Positions 15,615 through 22,861 of a stretch of DNA of 36,292 bases are shown here, piece after piece (positions within the stretch are counted from its first letter, which is position 1; each line of letters opens with the position of its first letter). Position numbers and translations under genes: made by a program. A model generated the notes under the pieces. It was given only the letters and a program-made list of their open reading frames with translations. It was not told the origin of the DNA and ran no database searches. The DNA is from an uncultured Pelagibacteraceae bacterium (GTDB lineage Bacteria; Pseudomonadota; Alphaproteobacteria; Pelagibacterales; Pelagibacteraceae): contig CABZLO010000009.1 of the NCBI GenBank assembly GCA_902526595.1, forward strand, positions 1 through 36,292. The letters run 5' to 3'.

Positions 15615-15727
15615 TTATATAAATGAAATTAAAAACTTATTAAAAGGACTTGTAAACAAAACAATTGTGTTTTCAATCTTTGGTTGTATTTATTAGCTTG
15701 TTAAATAATAAAAAGATTATTTAATTT

Positions 15728-16168
15728 CTAATTACCTATTATGGACAATTTTATTTTTAATTTTTTAGAAAGTTTGGAGAACCATTCTTTTTCTTTTCCT
15801 GATTCAGGTAATACTTCTCCGTACTCGATCATTTGAGATGGAGGTAAATCAATAATATAAACCCAAATTTGAGTTTCATCTAAGTTAGAATTTTTAATTA
15901 TAATATCTCTTAGATCAGAAATTAATTTATCTTTTATTTTTTTTGGTCTGCCGGCTCTAATTTGACCAAGTAAAAATATTGAAGGCTCTTTAACTTTTTT
16001 TCCTCCCATGAAATGATTGTTTTTTTTTGTTTTATTAAATATAACTTGGGCAAAATAAGTATTTGCACCCGTTACAACATTATGAACCTTGGTAATTCCT
16101 TCTGCTAAATTTTTTTGCTGTTTAGAACTTAAATTAAAATTTGAATTAGTGACGGTATAAGTTGGCAT
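15728..16168 (-). CDS. Tautomerase-superfamily protein, cis-3-chloroacrylic acid dehalogenase-like
   Basis: 146 residues. After Met removal the catalytic Pro1 is N-terminal. Numbered from Pro1, the protein has His28, Arg70, Arg73 (I-R-A-G-R), Tyr103 (W-V-Y) and Glu114 (I-E-Y-G). That is the full set of residues described for cis-CaaD of coryneform strain FG41, at identical positions. The surrounding blocks FAQVIFNKT, NHFMGGK and EKEWFSKL also follow that family. cis-CaaD hydrates cis-3-haloacrylates to malonate semialdehyde; the homologue Cg10062 has the same residues but is a poor dehalogenase and hydrates acetylene compounds. The native substrate in a marine cell is unknown. The gene sits 5 bases downstream of the gamma-carbonic-anhydrase-like gene and upstream of the aldehyde dehydrogenase. 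Confidence 0.9.
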   Translation of the reverse strand: MPTYTVTNSNFNLSSKQQKNLAEGITKVHNVVTGANTYFAQVIFNKTKKNNHFMGGKKVKEPSIFLLGQIRAGRPKKIKDKLISDLRDIIIKNSNLDETQIWVYIIDLPPSQMIEYGEVLPESGKEKEWFSKLSKKLKIKLSIIGN

Positions 16169-16173
16169 AAAAA

Positions 16174-16686
16174 TTAAAATATAGATTTTGAATATTTCTT
16201 CCAGTTATTCTGGTAATGCTTTGTATTTTCAACTATAGCTTTTTTTTCATCCTCAGTTACTTCTCTTATAACTTTACCAGGTGAACCAACTACTAATGAG
16301 TTGTCTGGTATTTCTTTATTTTCTGTTATTAAAGCTTTAGCACCAATGATGCAGTTTTTTCCAATTTTAGCATTGTTAAGAATAACAGCACCAATACCAA
16401 TCAAACTACTGTCACCAATAGTACATCCGTGAAGCATAACCATATGACCTATAGTTACATCTTTACCCACTTTAAGAGGACACCCTGGATCGGTGTGTAA
16501 AACGCTTCCATCCTGAACGTTTGACCCTTCACCAATAAATATGTTTTCAACATCTCCTCTTAAAACTGCATTAAACCAAATACTTGTATTTTTCTCTAAT
16601 GTAACATCACCTATTATAGTTGCATTTGGTGCTACCCAATTTTCGCCAGAGTTTTTTGGTTTTTTATCTTTTAAATCGTAAAACAT
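16174..16686 (-). CDS. Gamma-carbonic-anhydrase-like hexapeptide-repeat protein (YrdA/CaiE family)
   Basis: 170 residues dominated by left-handed beta-helix hexapeptides (IGDVTL, IFIGEG, VGKDVTIG, IGDSSLIGIGAVIL, IGKNCIIGAKALI), followed by a C-terminal helix. The three zinc/iron ligands are present: His64 (V-L-H-T-D), His81 (G-H-M) and His86 (L-H-G-C). Trimeric relatives include Cam carbonic anhydrase, YrdA and CaiE; most close relatives lack demonstrated carbonic anhydrase activity. The ATG is 20 bases from that of the divergent thioredoxin-fold gene. Confidence 0.92.
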   Translation of the reverse strand: MFYDLKDKKPKNSGENWVAPNATIIGDVTLEKNTSIWFNAVLRGDVENIFIGEGSNVQDGSVLHTDPGCPLKVGKDVTIGHMVMLHGCTIGDSSLIGIGAVILNNAKIGKNCIIGAKALITENKEIPDNSLVVGSPGKVIREVTEDEKKAIVENTKHYQNNWKKYSKSIF

Positions 16687-16706
16687 AATTTATACATTAT
16701 TACATT

Positions 16707-17261
16707 ATGCCAATACAAACTCCAATATGTGATTTTGGTAAAAAAGCTGTTCCATTTGAACTAAAATCAACTGATGAAAAAATTCTTAAACTAGATGATA
16801 TTAAAGGAGAAAATGGAACTCTAATAATGTTTATTTGTAACCATTGTCCCTATGTCAAAGCAGTTACAAAAGATATTGTTGAAGACTGTAATAACTTAAA
16901 AAAATTGGGAATAAACTCTGTTGCAATATGTTCAAATGATGCCGTTAATTATCCTGAAGACTCTTTTGAAAATATGATTAAATTCGCGAATAACAATAAT
17001 TTTAATTTTCCATATTTAGCTGATGAAGCACAAGAAGTTGCTAAAGCATATGACGCTGTGTGCACGCCTGATTTTTTTGGATACAATAAAAATTTAGAGC
17101 TTCAATACAGAGGTCGAGTGAGAGAATTAAAAAAACTTATTCCAGTTAGAGGTGGAGAAAGTGATCTATTTCAAGCAATGAAACAAATAGCTAAAACTGG
17201 TAAAGGTCCAAGAGAACAAATTCCAAGTGCTGGATGTGGCATTAAGTGGAAATATGTTTAA
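16707..17261 (+). CDS. Thioredoxin-fold / AhpC-TSA-like protein with CxxC
   Basis: 184 residues with a thioredoxin core. LIMFICNHCPYVK carries the redox motif C-N-H-C (Cys44, Cys47). PYLADEAQEVAKAYDAVCTPDFFGY contains the conserved cis-proline (Thr-Pro). The C-terminal tail ends PSAGCGIKWK, typical of the widespread thioredoxin-family proteins annotated as redoxins. No signal peptide, so cytoplasmic. Probable function is thiol-disulfide exchange or peroxide reduction; the partner is unknown. The stop overlaps the next gene's start as TAATG, indicating translational coupling with the glycosyltransferase. Confidence 0.88.
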   Translation: MPIQTPICDFGKKAVPFELKSTDEKILKLDDIKGENGTLIMFICNHCPYVKAVTKDIVEDCNNLKKLGINSVAICSNDAVNYPEDSFENMIKFANNNNFNFPYLADEAQEVAKAYDAVCTPDFFGYNKNLELQYRGRVRELKKLIPVRGGESDLFQAMKQIAKTGKGPREQIPSAGCGIKWKYV

Positions 17262-18343
17262 TGTATTTAGTTGTTACTAGATCTTTTCCACCAGAGCTTG
17301 GTGGAATGCAAAGTTTGATGTGGGGTTTATCAAGAGAATTATCGAAAAACTTTATGATTAAAGTTTTTGCAGATTATAGTGAAGCTCATAAAGAATTTGA
17401 TGAACAAGCATCTTTTTCAATTGAAAGAGTCGGAGGAATTAAACTTTTAAGAAAATACAGAAAAGCTCAATTAATAGATGAATTTATTAAAGATAATAAA
17501 ATACAAGGAATTTTTGCTGATCATTGGAAAAGTTTGGAGCTAATTAAATCATCTAAAAAGAAATATTGCCTAATTCATAGTAAAGAAATTAATCATCCAA
17601 AAGGCTCAAGTTTAAATAAAAGAGTTTTAAATGTTTTGAATAATGTTGAGAAAGTAATTGCCAATTCACAATTTACAAAAAATTTAGCAATTAACTGTGG
17701 TGTTAATGAAAATAAAGTTGTTGTAATCAACCCTGGAGTAGATCCTGCTAAAGAATTAGACAAAAAAACTATAGATAAAGTTGAGAGTTTGTTAAAAGTA
17801 AAAACACCAAGATTAATTACTGTTTCAAGGTTTGACAAAAGAAAAAACCATGAAAAAATAATTATGTCTCTTAGAAATTTAAAACAAATTTATCCTGATA
17901 TTGTTTATATATGTGTTGGATATGGTGAAGAGGAAGAAAATATTAAAAGCCTTGTTAAAGAGCTAGATTTAGAGGGTCAAGTTATGTTTTTTAAGGACAT
18001 AACTGATGATCTAAAAAATGCTTTAATCGCAAAATCTAATATATTTGTGATGCCCTCAATAATTCACAAAACATCAGTAGAAGGATTTGGTATTGCCTAT
18101 GTAGAGGCAGCTCAATATGGAATACCGTCTGTTGGTGGAAATGATGGTGGAGCAGCAGATGCAATAGAGCATGAAAAAACTGGTCTAATATGTGATGGGA
18201 ATAATTTAGATGATATTTACTCATCTATAAATGCAATTTTAGAAAATAAAAAATATTTAGAATTTGGTAAAAATGCAAAAGAATTTGTCAATAAATTCCA
18301 ATGGTCTAAAATTATTGAAGATTATAAAAAAATTCTAAACTAA
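17261..18343 (+). CDS. Glycosyltransferase family 4 (GT-B)
   Basis: 360 residues from the ATG at 17261, which overlaps the preceding stop (TAATG). An upstream in-frame GTG at 17246 would add five residues with no family support. It begins YLVVTRSFPPELGGMQSLMWGL, the standard GT4 start. The C-terminal half has LITVSRFDKRKNHEKII, YICVGYGEEEENIKSLV and the donor-binding segment PSIIHKTSVEGFGIAYVEAAQYGIPSVGGNDGG, with the E-x7-E pattern (Glu-Gly-Phe-Gly to Val-Glu-Ala). A retaining transferase acting in surface polysaccharide or glycolipid assembly is likely. It converges with a GT9 gene, overlapping by 4 bases. Confidence 0.9.
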   Translation: MYLVVTRSFPPELGGMQSLMWGLSRELSKNFMIKVFADYSEAHKEFDEQASFSIERVGGIKLLRKYRKAQLIDEFIKDNKIQGIFADHWKSLELIKSSKKKYCLIHSKEINHPKGSSLNKRVLNVLNNVEKVIANSQFTKNLAINCGVNENKVVVINPGVDPAKELDKKTIDKVESLLKVKTPRLITVSRFDKRKNHEKIIMSLRNLKQIYPDIVYICVGYGEEEENIKSLVKELDLEGQVMFFKDITDDLKNALIAKSNIFVMPSIIHKTSVEGFGIAYVEAAQYGIPSVGGNDGGAADAIEHEKTGLICDGNNLDDIYSSINAILENKKYLEFGKNAKEFVNKFQWSKIIEDYKKILN

Positions 18344-19281
18344 TGTAAATGCAACAAAATATTTTCAAATACTTTATTTGCTGAAAGTTTTGACAGATCA
18401 CTTACCTGAATGGCTTTAAAATTTTCTCTTTCTATACTTACTTTATGAGCTGTTGTGTGTGCACCAAATAAAGCAATTCCTTTTGATCCTAAATGAGCTG
18501 TCATATGAGCAGGTCCAGTGTCATTAGCAATAACAAAAGAACTATCTTTAATCAATGCCGCCAGCTGAGAAATATCTAGAGCTTTACCATTATCCAATAT
18601 GCAAAGTGCATTTATACTTGTTGCCTCTTTAATTTCTCCTGGTCCAGGTGCTACAACTACTTTAAATTTATTTTCCAATTTTTCATTAATCAGAGAAATT
18701 AAATCATTATAATAAGACCATTTCTTATAAGTTAAATGAGGAGAACAAAAAGGAAAGAGAACGATATATTTTTCTAATTGATATTGATTTTTTATTAAAG
18801 AAATATCTGATGTACTCCATGAGAAATCAGGGCTTAAAGTATGATTAGTATTAATTCCAGAACATTTTAATTGATGATCGAATCTAGATAATACAGAGTC
18901 TTTATCAAAATCTTGCTTTGAAGTACCTTCTGGTAATGTGGTTTCAGTGGATGACCACACTTCTTTTGACGCCTTGGGAAATAATATTTTTTTATAAAAA
19001 GACGTTCTGCTAGAGTTTTGAAGATCATAAATTTTGGTGAATTTAAATTTCTTAATATTTTTCATCAATGAATACAAATAGATAAGGTTAAATCTTGATA
19101 ATCGCTTATCTAAAATTACATTAGAGACATAGGGATTTTTTTTAAATAAATAAAAAAATGGTTTTGTTGTTAACAAATGTACTTCATCATCCTTGTGATT
19201 TTCAGAAATATCTTGAATTGCTCCACATGCTTGCGCTATATCACCTAAAGAACCATGTTTAATGATTAAAATATTAGACAT
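18340..19281 (-). CDS. Glycosyltransferase family 9 (heptosyltransferase-like)
   Basis: 313 residues. The N-terminus ILIIKHGSLGDIAQACGAI has the G-D-x-x GT9 element. The C-terminal donor-binding segment is FVIANDTGPAHMTAHLGSKGIALFGAHT, with the D-T-G-P-x-H signature. YIVLFPFCSPHLTYKKWSYYNDLI holds the linker before the second Rossmann domain. It is shorter than E. coli WaaC/WaaF (about 320-350) but complete. It likely adds heptose or another sugar to the lipopolysaccharide core. The start is 32 bases from the divergent DUF6165 gene, which often accompanies GT9 genes. Confidence 0.92.
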   Translation of the reverse strand: MSNILIIKHGSLGDIAQACGAIQDISENHKDDEVHLLTTKPFFYLFKKNPYVSNVILDKRLSRFNLIYLYSLMKNIKKFKFTKIYDLQNSSRTSFYKKILFPKASKEVWSSTETTLPEGTSKQDFDKDSVLSRFDHQLKCSGINTNHTLSPDFSWSTSDISLIKNQYQLEKYIVLFPFCSPHLTYKKWSYYNDLISLINEKLENKFKVVVAPGPGEIKEATSINALCILDNGKALDISQLAALIKDSSFVIANDTGPAHMTAHLGSKGIALFGAHTTAHKVSIERENFKAIQVSDLSKLSANKVFENILLHLH

Positions 19282-19313
19282 ATTTATAACAACTTAACAT
19301 AGTATATTTTTTT

Positions 19314-19703
19314 ATGAATAAAATTCTAGTTGAAGTATCTGTTGGTGAGTTATTAGACAAAATTTCTATACTCGAGATTAAACAAGAAAAAATCGAAGAT
19401 ACTAAAAAATTAAAATTTATTAACGAAGAACACTCAATTCTTAAGGATCAATTAAATAAAAATGTTAAATCTGATCAAAAGCTAAATGAACTTTTTGAAA
19501 AATTAAAAAAAATTAATACAAAATTATGGATAATAGAGGATGATAAAAGACGATGTGAAAAAGACAAAGATTTTACTGAAAAATTTATCAAACTTTCAAG
19601 AGATGTTCATTTTCTTAATGATGAAAGAGCTAAAATTAAATTAGAAATTAATAACTTTACTGATTCAAAGATTAGAGAAATTAAAGAGTACACTACTTAT
19701 TAA
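19314..19703 (+). CDS. DUF6165 family protein
   Basis: 129 residues, almost entirely helical. The start ILVEVSVGELLDKISILEIKQEKI and the later LWIIEDDKRRCEKDKDFTEKFIKLSRDVHFLNDERAKIKLEIN are characteristic of DUF6165. The pattern suggests a long coiled-coil pair. Function is unknown. Members lie near glycosyltransferase family 9 and polysaccharide genes, as here with the divergent GT9 gene. Confidence 0.85.
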   Translation: MNKILVEVSVGELLDKISILEIKQEKIEDTKKLKFINEEHSILKDQLNKNVKSDQKLNELFEKLKKINTKLWIIEDDKRRCEKDKDFTEKFIKLSRDVHFLNDERAKIKLEINNFTDSKIREIKEYTTY

Positions 19704-19712
19704 TTTTTTTGT

Positions 19713-20540
19713 TCAAAATTTACCTTTTTTGTTTGAACCATTATAAAAAATTTTTGATAATTCTTTATTTGCTTTGTTTTGAGAAATAATTTCATTCTTA
19801 CCCATAAGTGTCAAGGGTATTTCAGAATATTCATGATAATTATACTTGTCTTCACCTCTTGCTCTTTGAACATACATTTTTCCTATAACCTGATTTACAT
19901 TGGTACCTATATAACTTTGAATAACAAAGCCAATTCTTCTGTCATCACTATAATTTAGTCCTGAACCATGAACAATCAAAGGGTGGTGTAATGATATTTC
20001 TCCTGCTTTTAGAATTATAGGATCTGTTTCATTCAAAGAAATATTTTTAATTGTTTGACCGCGTGTTAATAAATTATTTTTATCGAATTTTTGTTCATGG
20101 TATTTTAAATTGTCTTTATGAGAGCCTGGCAACATTCTCATACAACCATTTTTTTCGTTTGAATCTGTAACTGCTAGCCAAACTGTAACCCAATTATGAG
20201 GCTCCAAACCTATATATTTGGCGTCTTGATGAAAACTGACAAATCCTTTTTCATTTTTTTCTTTTATAAAAAGCGTAGTTCCACAAATAAGAATATTCTT
20301 ACCAATAATACTCTCAACAGCATCCAAGATATTTTTATTTAAACAAACTTTATTTAATATAGGTGAAATTAAGTGAACATAATTACGATTAATCCCATCC
20401 AATGCGCCTGGCCAATTTTTTTCGATTTTTTCAATTTCTTCTCTAATTTCTTTTGCTTCACTAGTGTTTAAGGCACTTAATGAAGAGACATATCCTTTAT
20501 TTCTATAATGATCTATTTGGTGTGCTGTGAGCATCGTCAT
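19713..20540 (-). CDS. Phytanoyl-CoA-dioxygenase (PhyH) family Fe(II)/2-oxoglutarate oxygenase
   Basis: 275 residues with the double-stranded beta-helix facial triad: His104-x-Asp106 (F-H-Q-D) and His191 (I-V-H-G-S-G). Arg202 (D-D-R-R) is the likely 2-oxoglutarate anchor. Because the Asp is present it should be a hydroxylase and not a halogenase. MRMLPGSHKDN is the PhyH-family P-G-S-H element. The start codon overlaps the preceding permease stop (ATGA), fixing the start and indicating coupling to the ABC transporter. It may hydroxylate the imported compound or a related amino acid, as EctD-like relatives hydroxylate ectoine; this is inference from position only. Confidence 0.9.
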   Translation of the reverse strand: MTMLTAHQIDHYRNKGYVSSLSALNTSEAKEIREEIEKIEKNWPGALDGINRNYVHLISPILNKVCLNKNILDAVESIIGKNILICGTTLFIKEKNEKGFVSFHQDAKYIGLEPHNWVTVWLAVTDSNEKNGCMRMLPGSHKDNLKYHEQKFDKNNLLTRGQTIKNISLNETDPIILKAGEISLHHPLIVHGSGLNYSDDRRIGFVIQSYIGTNVNQVIGKMYVQRARGEDKYNYHEYSEIPLTLMGKNEIISQNKANKELSKIFYNGSNKKGKF

Positions 20541-21214
20541 TGAGAAAAACTATATTTTTTTTCCAAATATTTAATAAAGTTATGGATAATAAAAGTCATA
20601 AATAAATATATTCCACCAGCAACGATAAATACCTCTATTGGTTTAAATGTTGTTGATATTATATATTTTGCTACACCAGTTAAATCCATTAAAGTTACTG
20701 TGCTAGCTAGCGAAGTTCCTTTCATCATCAATATTATTTCATTTCCATAAGCTGGAAGAGATTGTCTAATAGCAATTGGTATTTGAATTTTATAAAAAAT
20801 AATTTTATTTGGAATCCCTAGGCTTTTACCAGCTTCAATTATTCCTGGTTTTATTGTTTGAAATGCTGATCTTAATATTTCTGATGTATAGGCACCTGTA
20901 TTTAAAGTAAAAGCTATAATTGCGCACCAATAAGGCTCTTTTAAAATAACCCATATAAATGTTGACCTTAAATATTCAATTTGCCCTAATCCAAAATAAA
21001 TTATAAAAATTTGAACTAGCAAAGGAGTTCCTCTAAACAAATAAGAATACCCATAAGCAAATTTATTTATAAAAATATTTTTATTTATTCTTAATATTGC
21101 AAATAAAAGCCCAATGATTAATCCAAAGAATAATGATGCTGATAACAATTTTAGAGTTACAACTGTAGCTCCTAAAAGTTTAGGAAAACTAGTGAACATT
21201 AAATCAAAATCCAT
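20537..21214 (-). CDS. Polar amino-acid ABC transporter permease (HisM/ArtM-type)
   Basis: 225 residues with about five membrane spans: TVVTLKLLSASLFFGLIIGLL, then YLFRGTPLLVQIFIIYFGL. The EAA loop reads EAGKSLGIPNKIIFYKIQIPIAIRQSLPAYGNE. These are typical of the HisM/GlnP permease family. It starts within the last base of the companion permease gene and ends overlapping the PhyH gene. The companion forms the second half of a heterodimeric channel. No ATP-binding subunit is encoded in this cluster. Confidence 0.93.
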   Translation of the reverse strand: MDFDLMFTSFPKLLGATVVTLKLLSASLFFGLIIGLLFAILRINKNIFINKFAYGYSYLFRGTPLLVQIFIIYFGLGQIEYLRSTFIWVILKEPYWCAIIAFTLNTGAYTSEILRSAFQTIKPGIIEAGKSLGIPNKIIFYKIQIPIAIRQSLPAYGNEIILMMKGTSLASTVTLMDLTGVAKYIISTTFKPIEVFIVAGGIYLFMTFIIHNFIKYLEKKYSFSQ

Positions 21215-21906
21215 TAATACCCCCTGTTATATTTAATCTCTAATCTGTTAATAATTTTCATACTGATGTAAGTGAGCATCAGATACAAAATTGCTGCAAA
21301 ACAATAAAAGAACAAAGGATCCCTTGTTGAGCCTGCTGCAATGTAGGACTGTCTCATAATTTCTACAAGTCCAGTTACAGAAATTAAAGAGGTATCTTTT
21401 AAAGTAATTTGCCAGACATTACTTAAGTTTGGAATAGCTAGTCTTAACATTTGAGGTAAAATTATTTTATAAAACTGAGTAAATTTATTAATTCCAAGAA
21501 CCTTTGCAGCTTCAAACTGACCTTTGTCAATTGACTGAATTGCGCCTCTAAAAACCTCTGTTGAATAAGCTCCTGAAATTATTCCAATTGCCATAGATCC
21601 GGTAATGAACGCATTAATTTCAATATATTCAAAATATCCGAAAATTGATGCAACATACATAATTGCACCACTTCCTCCAAAAAAGAAAAGATATATGACT
21701 AAAAGCTCAGGAACACCTCGAATAACCGTAGTGTAAAAATTTCCAATCAAATTTAAAGACTTAAATTTAGAGAGTTTTAAAGGTGTAAATATTAGTGCAA
21801 AAAAAAATCCTATAAATATTGCTGTAACAGAAACAACTATTGTCATCAGGGTTGCGTAAAATAGTTCGTCACCCCAACCAGTTTTACCAAATGCAAGAAG
21901 TTCCAT
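21214..21906 (-). CDS. Polar amino-acid ABC transporter permease (HisQ/ArtQ-type)
   Basis: 230 residues of the same family as its neighbour: TLMTIVVSVTAIFIGFFFALIF, FYTTVIRGVPELLVIYLFFFGG, and an EAA loop EAAKVLGINKFTQFYKIILPQMLRLAIPNLSNVW. It begins 44 bases downstream of the binding-protein gene. A 12-bp-stem hairpin fills the gap. It forms the channel with the downstream permease. Confidence 0.93.
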   Translation of the reverse strand: MELLAFGKTGWGDELFYATLMTIVVSVTAIFIGFFFALIFTPLKLSKFKSLNLIGNFYTTVIRGVPELLVIYLFFFGGSGAIMYVASIFGYFEYIEINAFITGSMAIGIISGAYSTEVFRGAIQSIDKGQFEAAKVLGINKFTQFYKIILPQMLRLAIPNLSNVWQITLKDTSLISVTGLVEIMRQSYIAAGSTRDPLFFYCFAAILYLMLTYISMKIINRLEIKYNRGY

Positions 21907-21911
21907 ATAGA

Positions 21912-21938
21912 TTGGCGACTATATATTATAGTCGCCAA
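21912..21938 (-). repeat. Intercistronic hairpin between binding protein and permeases
   Basis: A perfect 12-bp inverted repeat: ttggcgactata (21912-21923) pairs with tatagtcgccaa (21927-21938) around a 3-base loop. It lies 12 bases after the binding-protein stop and 5 bases before the permease start. No U-run follows on the minus strand. It probably shields the 3' end of the upstream message or slows ribosome/RNA polymerase entry into the permease genes. Confidence 0.75.
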
Positions 21939-21950
21939 ATCTTAAATTAA

Positions 21951-22802
21951 TTACATAGATGCGTCGAAACCAAAGTGTTTAATAGCAAGCTTGCTAATAA
22001 TTCCTTTTTTTCTAGCTGTATTTATTGCTTTATTGAAATCTTTTAGAAGTTTTGCATCACGTTTTCCGATTGCATCATCTCCACCCTGTCTAATTCCAAC
22101 ACCAACACCATTACCAAATGCACCACCTGAAAAAGTTGGTCCAACTAGAGTAACTGCTTCACCGGATTTGTCAGCATAATCAGTAAATGCAACTGCTGCT
22201 GCTAAAGCAACATCACATCTCCCAGAAGTTAGATCAAGGTTCACTTCGTCTTGTGTTTTGTAAGTTCTTACATTCACACTTCCTACGTCACCTGACTCTA
22301 AAAAGTTTTGGTGAATAGTTCCTGTTTGAGTACAAACTGTTTTACCAGCAAGTGCACCTGTTAAAGTTTTAAGAGCTTTTTTAACATCTGATCCTCCCAA
22401 AGATAAGTTTATACCTTCTGGAGTATCTATGCCCACTAAGCTTGAGCCCTTCATTACTGCAAGAGAGGCAACTTCGTCTGCATAACCTTGTGAAAAAGTA
22501 ATTGTTTTTTGTCTCTCAGCAGTAATTGACATTCCTGCCATGATCGCATCGAACTTTCTCATTAATAGAGCTGGAATCATTCCATCCCAATCTTGTTCAA
22601 CAATTGTACATTCATGTTTCATGATTGCACATAATTCTTGAGCAAGCTCAACTTCGAAACCAATAAGATTACCTGATGCATCTTTTGAATTCCATGGAGG
22701 GTAAGCTCCTTCAGTTCCAATTTTAATTTTGTCAGCGTAAACATTTCCGATAACAAAAAGAGAAGCAAGAACTGTTAAAATAGTCTTTTTAAATATATTC
22801 AT
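21951..22802 (-). CDS. Amino-acid ABC transporter substrate-binding protein (ArgT/OccT-like)
   Basis: 283 residues with a signal peptide (1-23, cleavage after VYA). The mature N-terminus KIKIGTEGAYPPWNSKDASGNLIGFEVELAQELC is family-typical. AGMSITAERQKTITFSQGYADE and VNLDLTSGRCDVALA are further SBP_bac_3 elements. Overall it is closest by eye to the lysine/arginine/ornithine and octopine/nopaline receptors, so a basic amino acid or a derivative is a reasonable ligand guess. It follows the spermidine-synthesis gene by 59 bases on the same strand. A ribosome site AAGGAGA is well placed and partly self-complementary to an upstream TCTCC. Confidence 0.92.
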   Translation of the reverse strand: MNIFKKTILTVLASLFVIGNVYADKIKIGTEGAYPPWNSKDASGNLIGFEVELAQELCAIMKHECTIVEQDWDGMIPALLMRKFDAIMAGMSITAERQKTITFSQGYADEVASLAVMKGSSLVGIDTPEGINLSLGGSDVKKALKTLTGALAGKTVCTQTGTIHQNFLESGDVGSVNVRTYKTQDEVNLDLTSGRCDVALAAAVAFTDYADKSGEAVTLVGPTFSGGAFGNGVGVGIRQGGDDAIGKRDAKLLKDFNKAINTARKKGIISKLAIKHFGFDASM

Positions 22803-22807
22803 TATTT

Positions 22808-22824
22808 TCTCCTTAATTTGGAGA
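22808..22824 (-). promoter_or_regulatory. Small hairpin covering the ribosome site of the binding-protein gene
   Basis: On the minus strand TCTCC (22824-22820), a 7-base loop, and GGAGA (22812-22808). The second arm is the Shine-Dalgarno sequence, 5 bases from the ATG. The stem is only 5 bp, so it may be weak, but it could lower or modulate initiation. Confidence 0.35.
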
Positions 22825-22861
22825 TAATTATTTCACAAATTTTAATAATTAAAAAGAAAAA

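Noticed and set aside
14521-15696. Plus-strand open frames antisense to the aldehyde dehydrogenase and its Lys-rich leader
   Set aside because: They mirror the strong coding signal of the opposite strand. The hydrophobic Leu/Phe-rich translation at 15385-15696 is simply the complement of AAA/AAG-rich codons.
17246-17260. GTG at 17246 as the start of the GT4 glycosyltransferase
   Set aside because: The GT4 fold begins at MYLVVTRSFPPE. The ATG at 17261 overlaps the preceding stop as TAATG, a coupling arrangement seen repeatedly in this window.
19713-20540. PhyH-family protein as a possible halogenase (SyrB2-like)
   Set aside because: The iron ligand Asp106 is present in F-H-Q-D; halogenases have Ala or Gly there.
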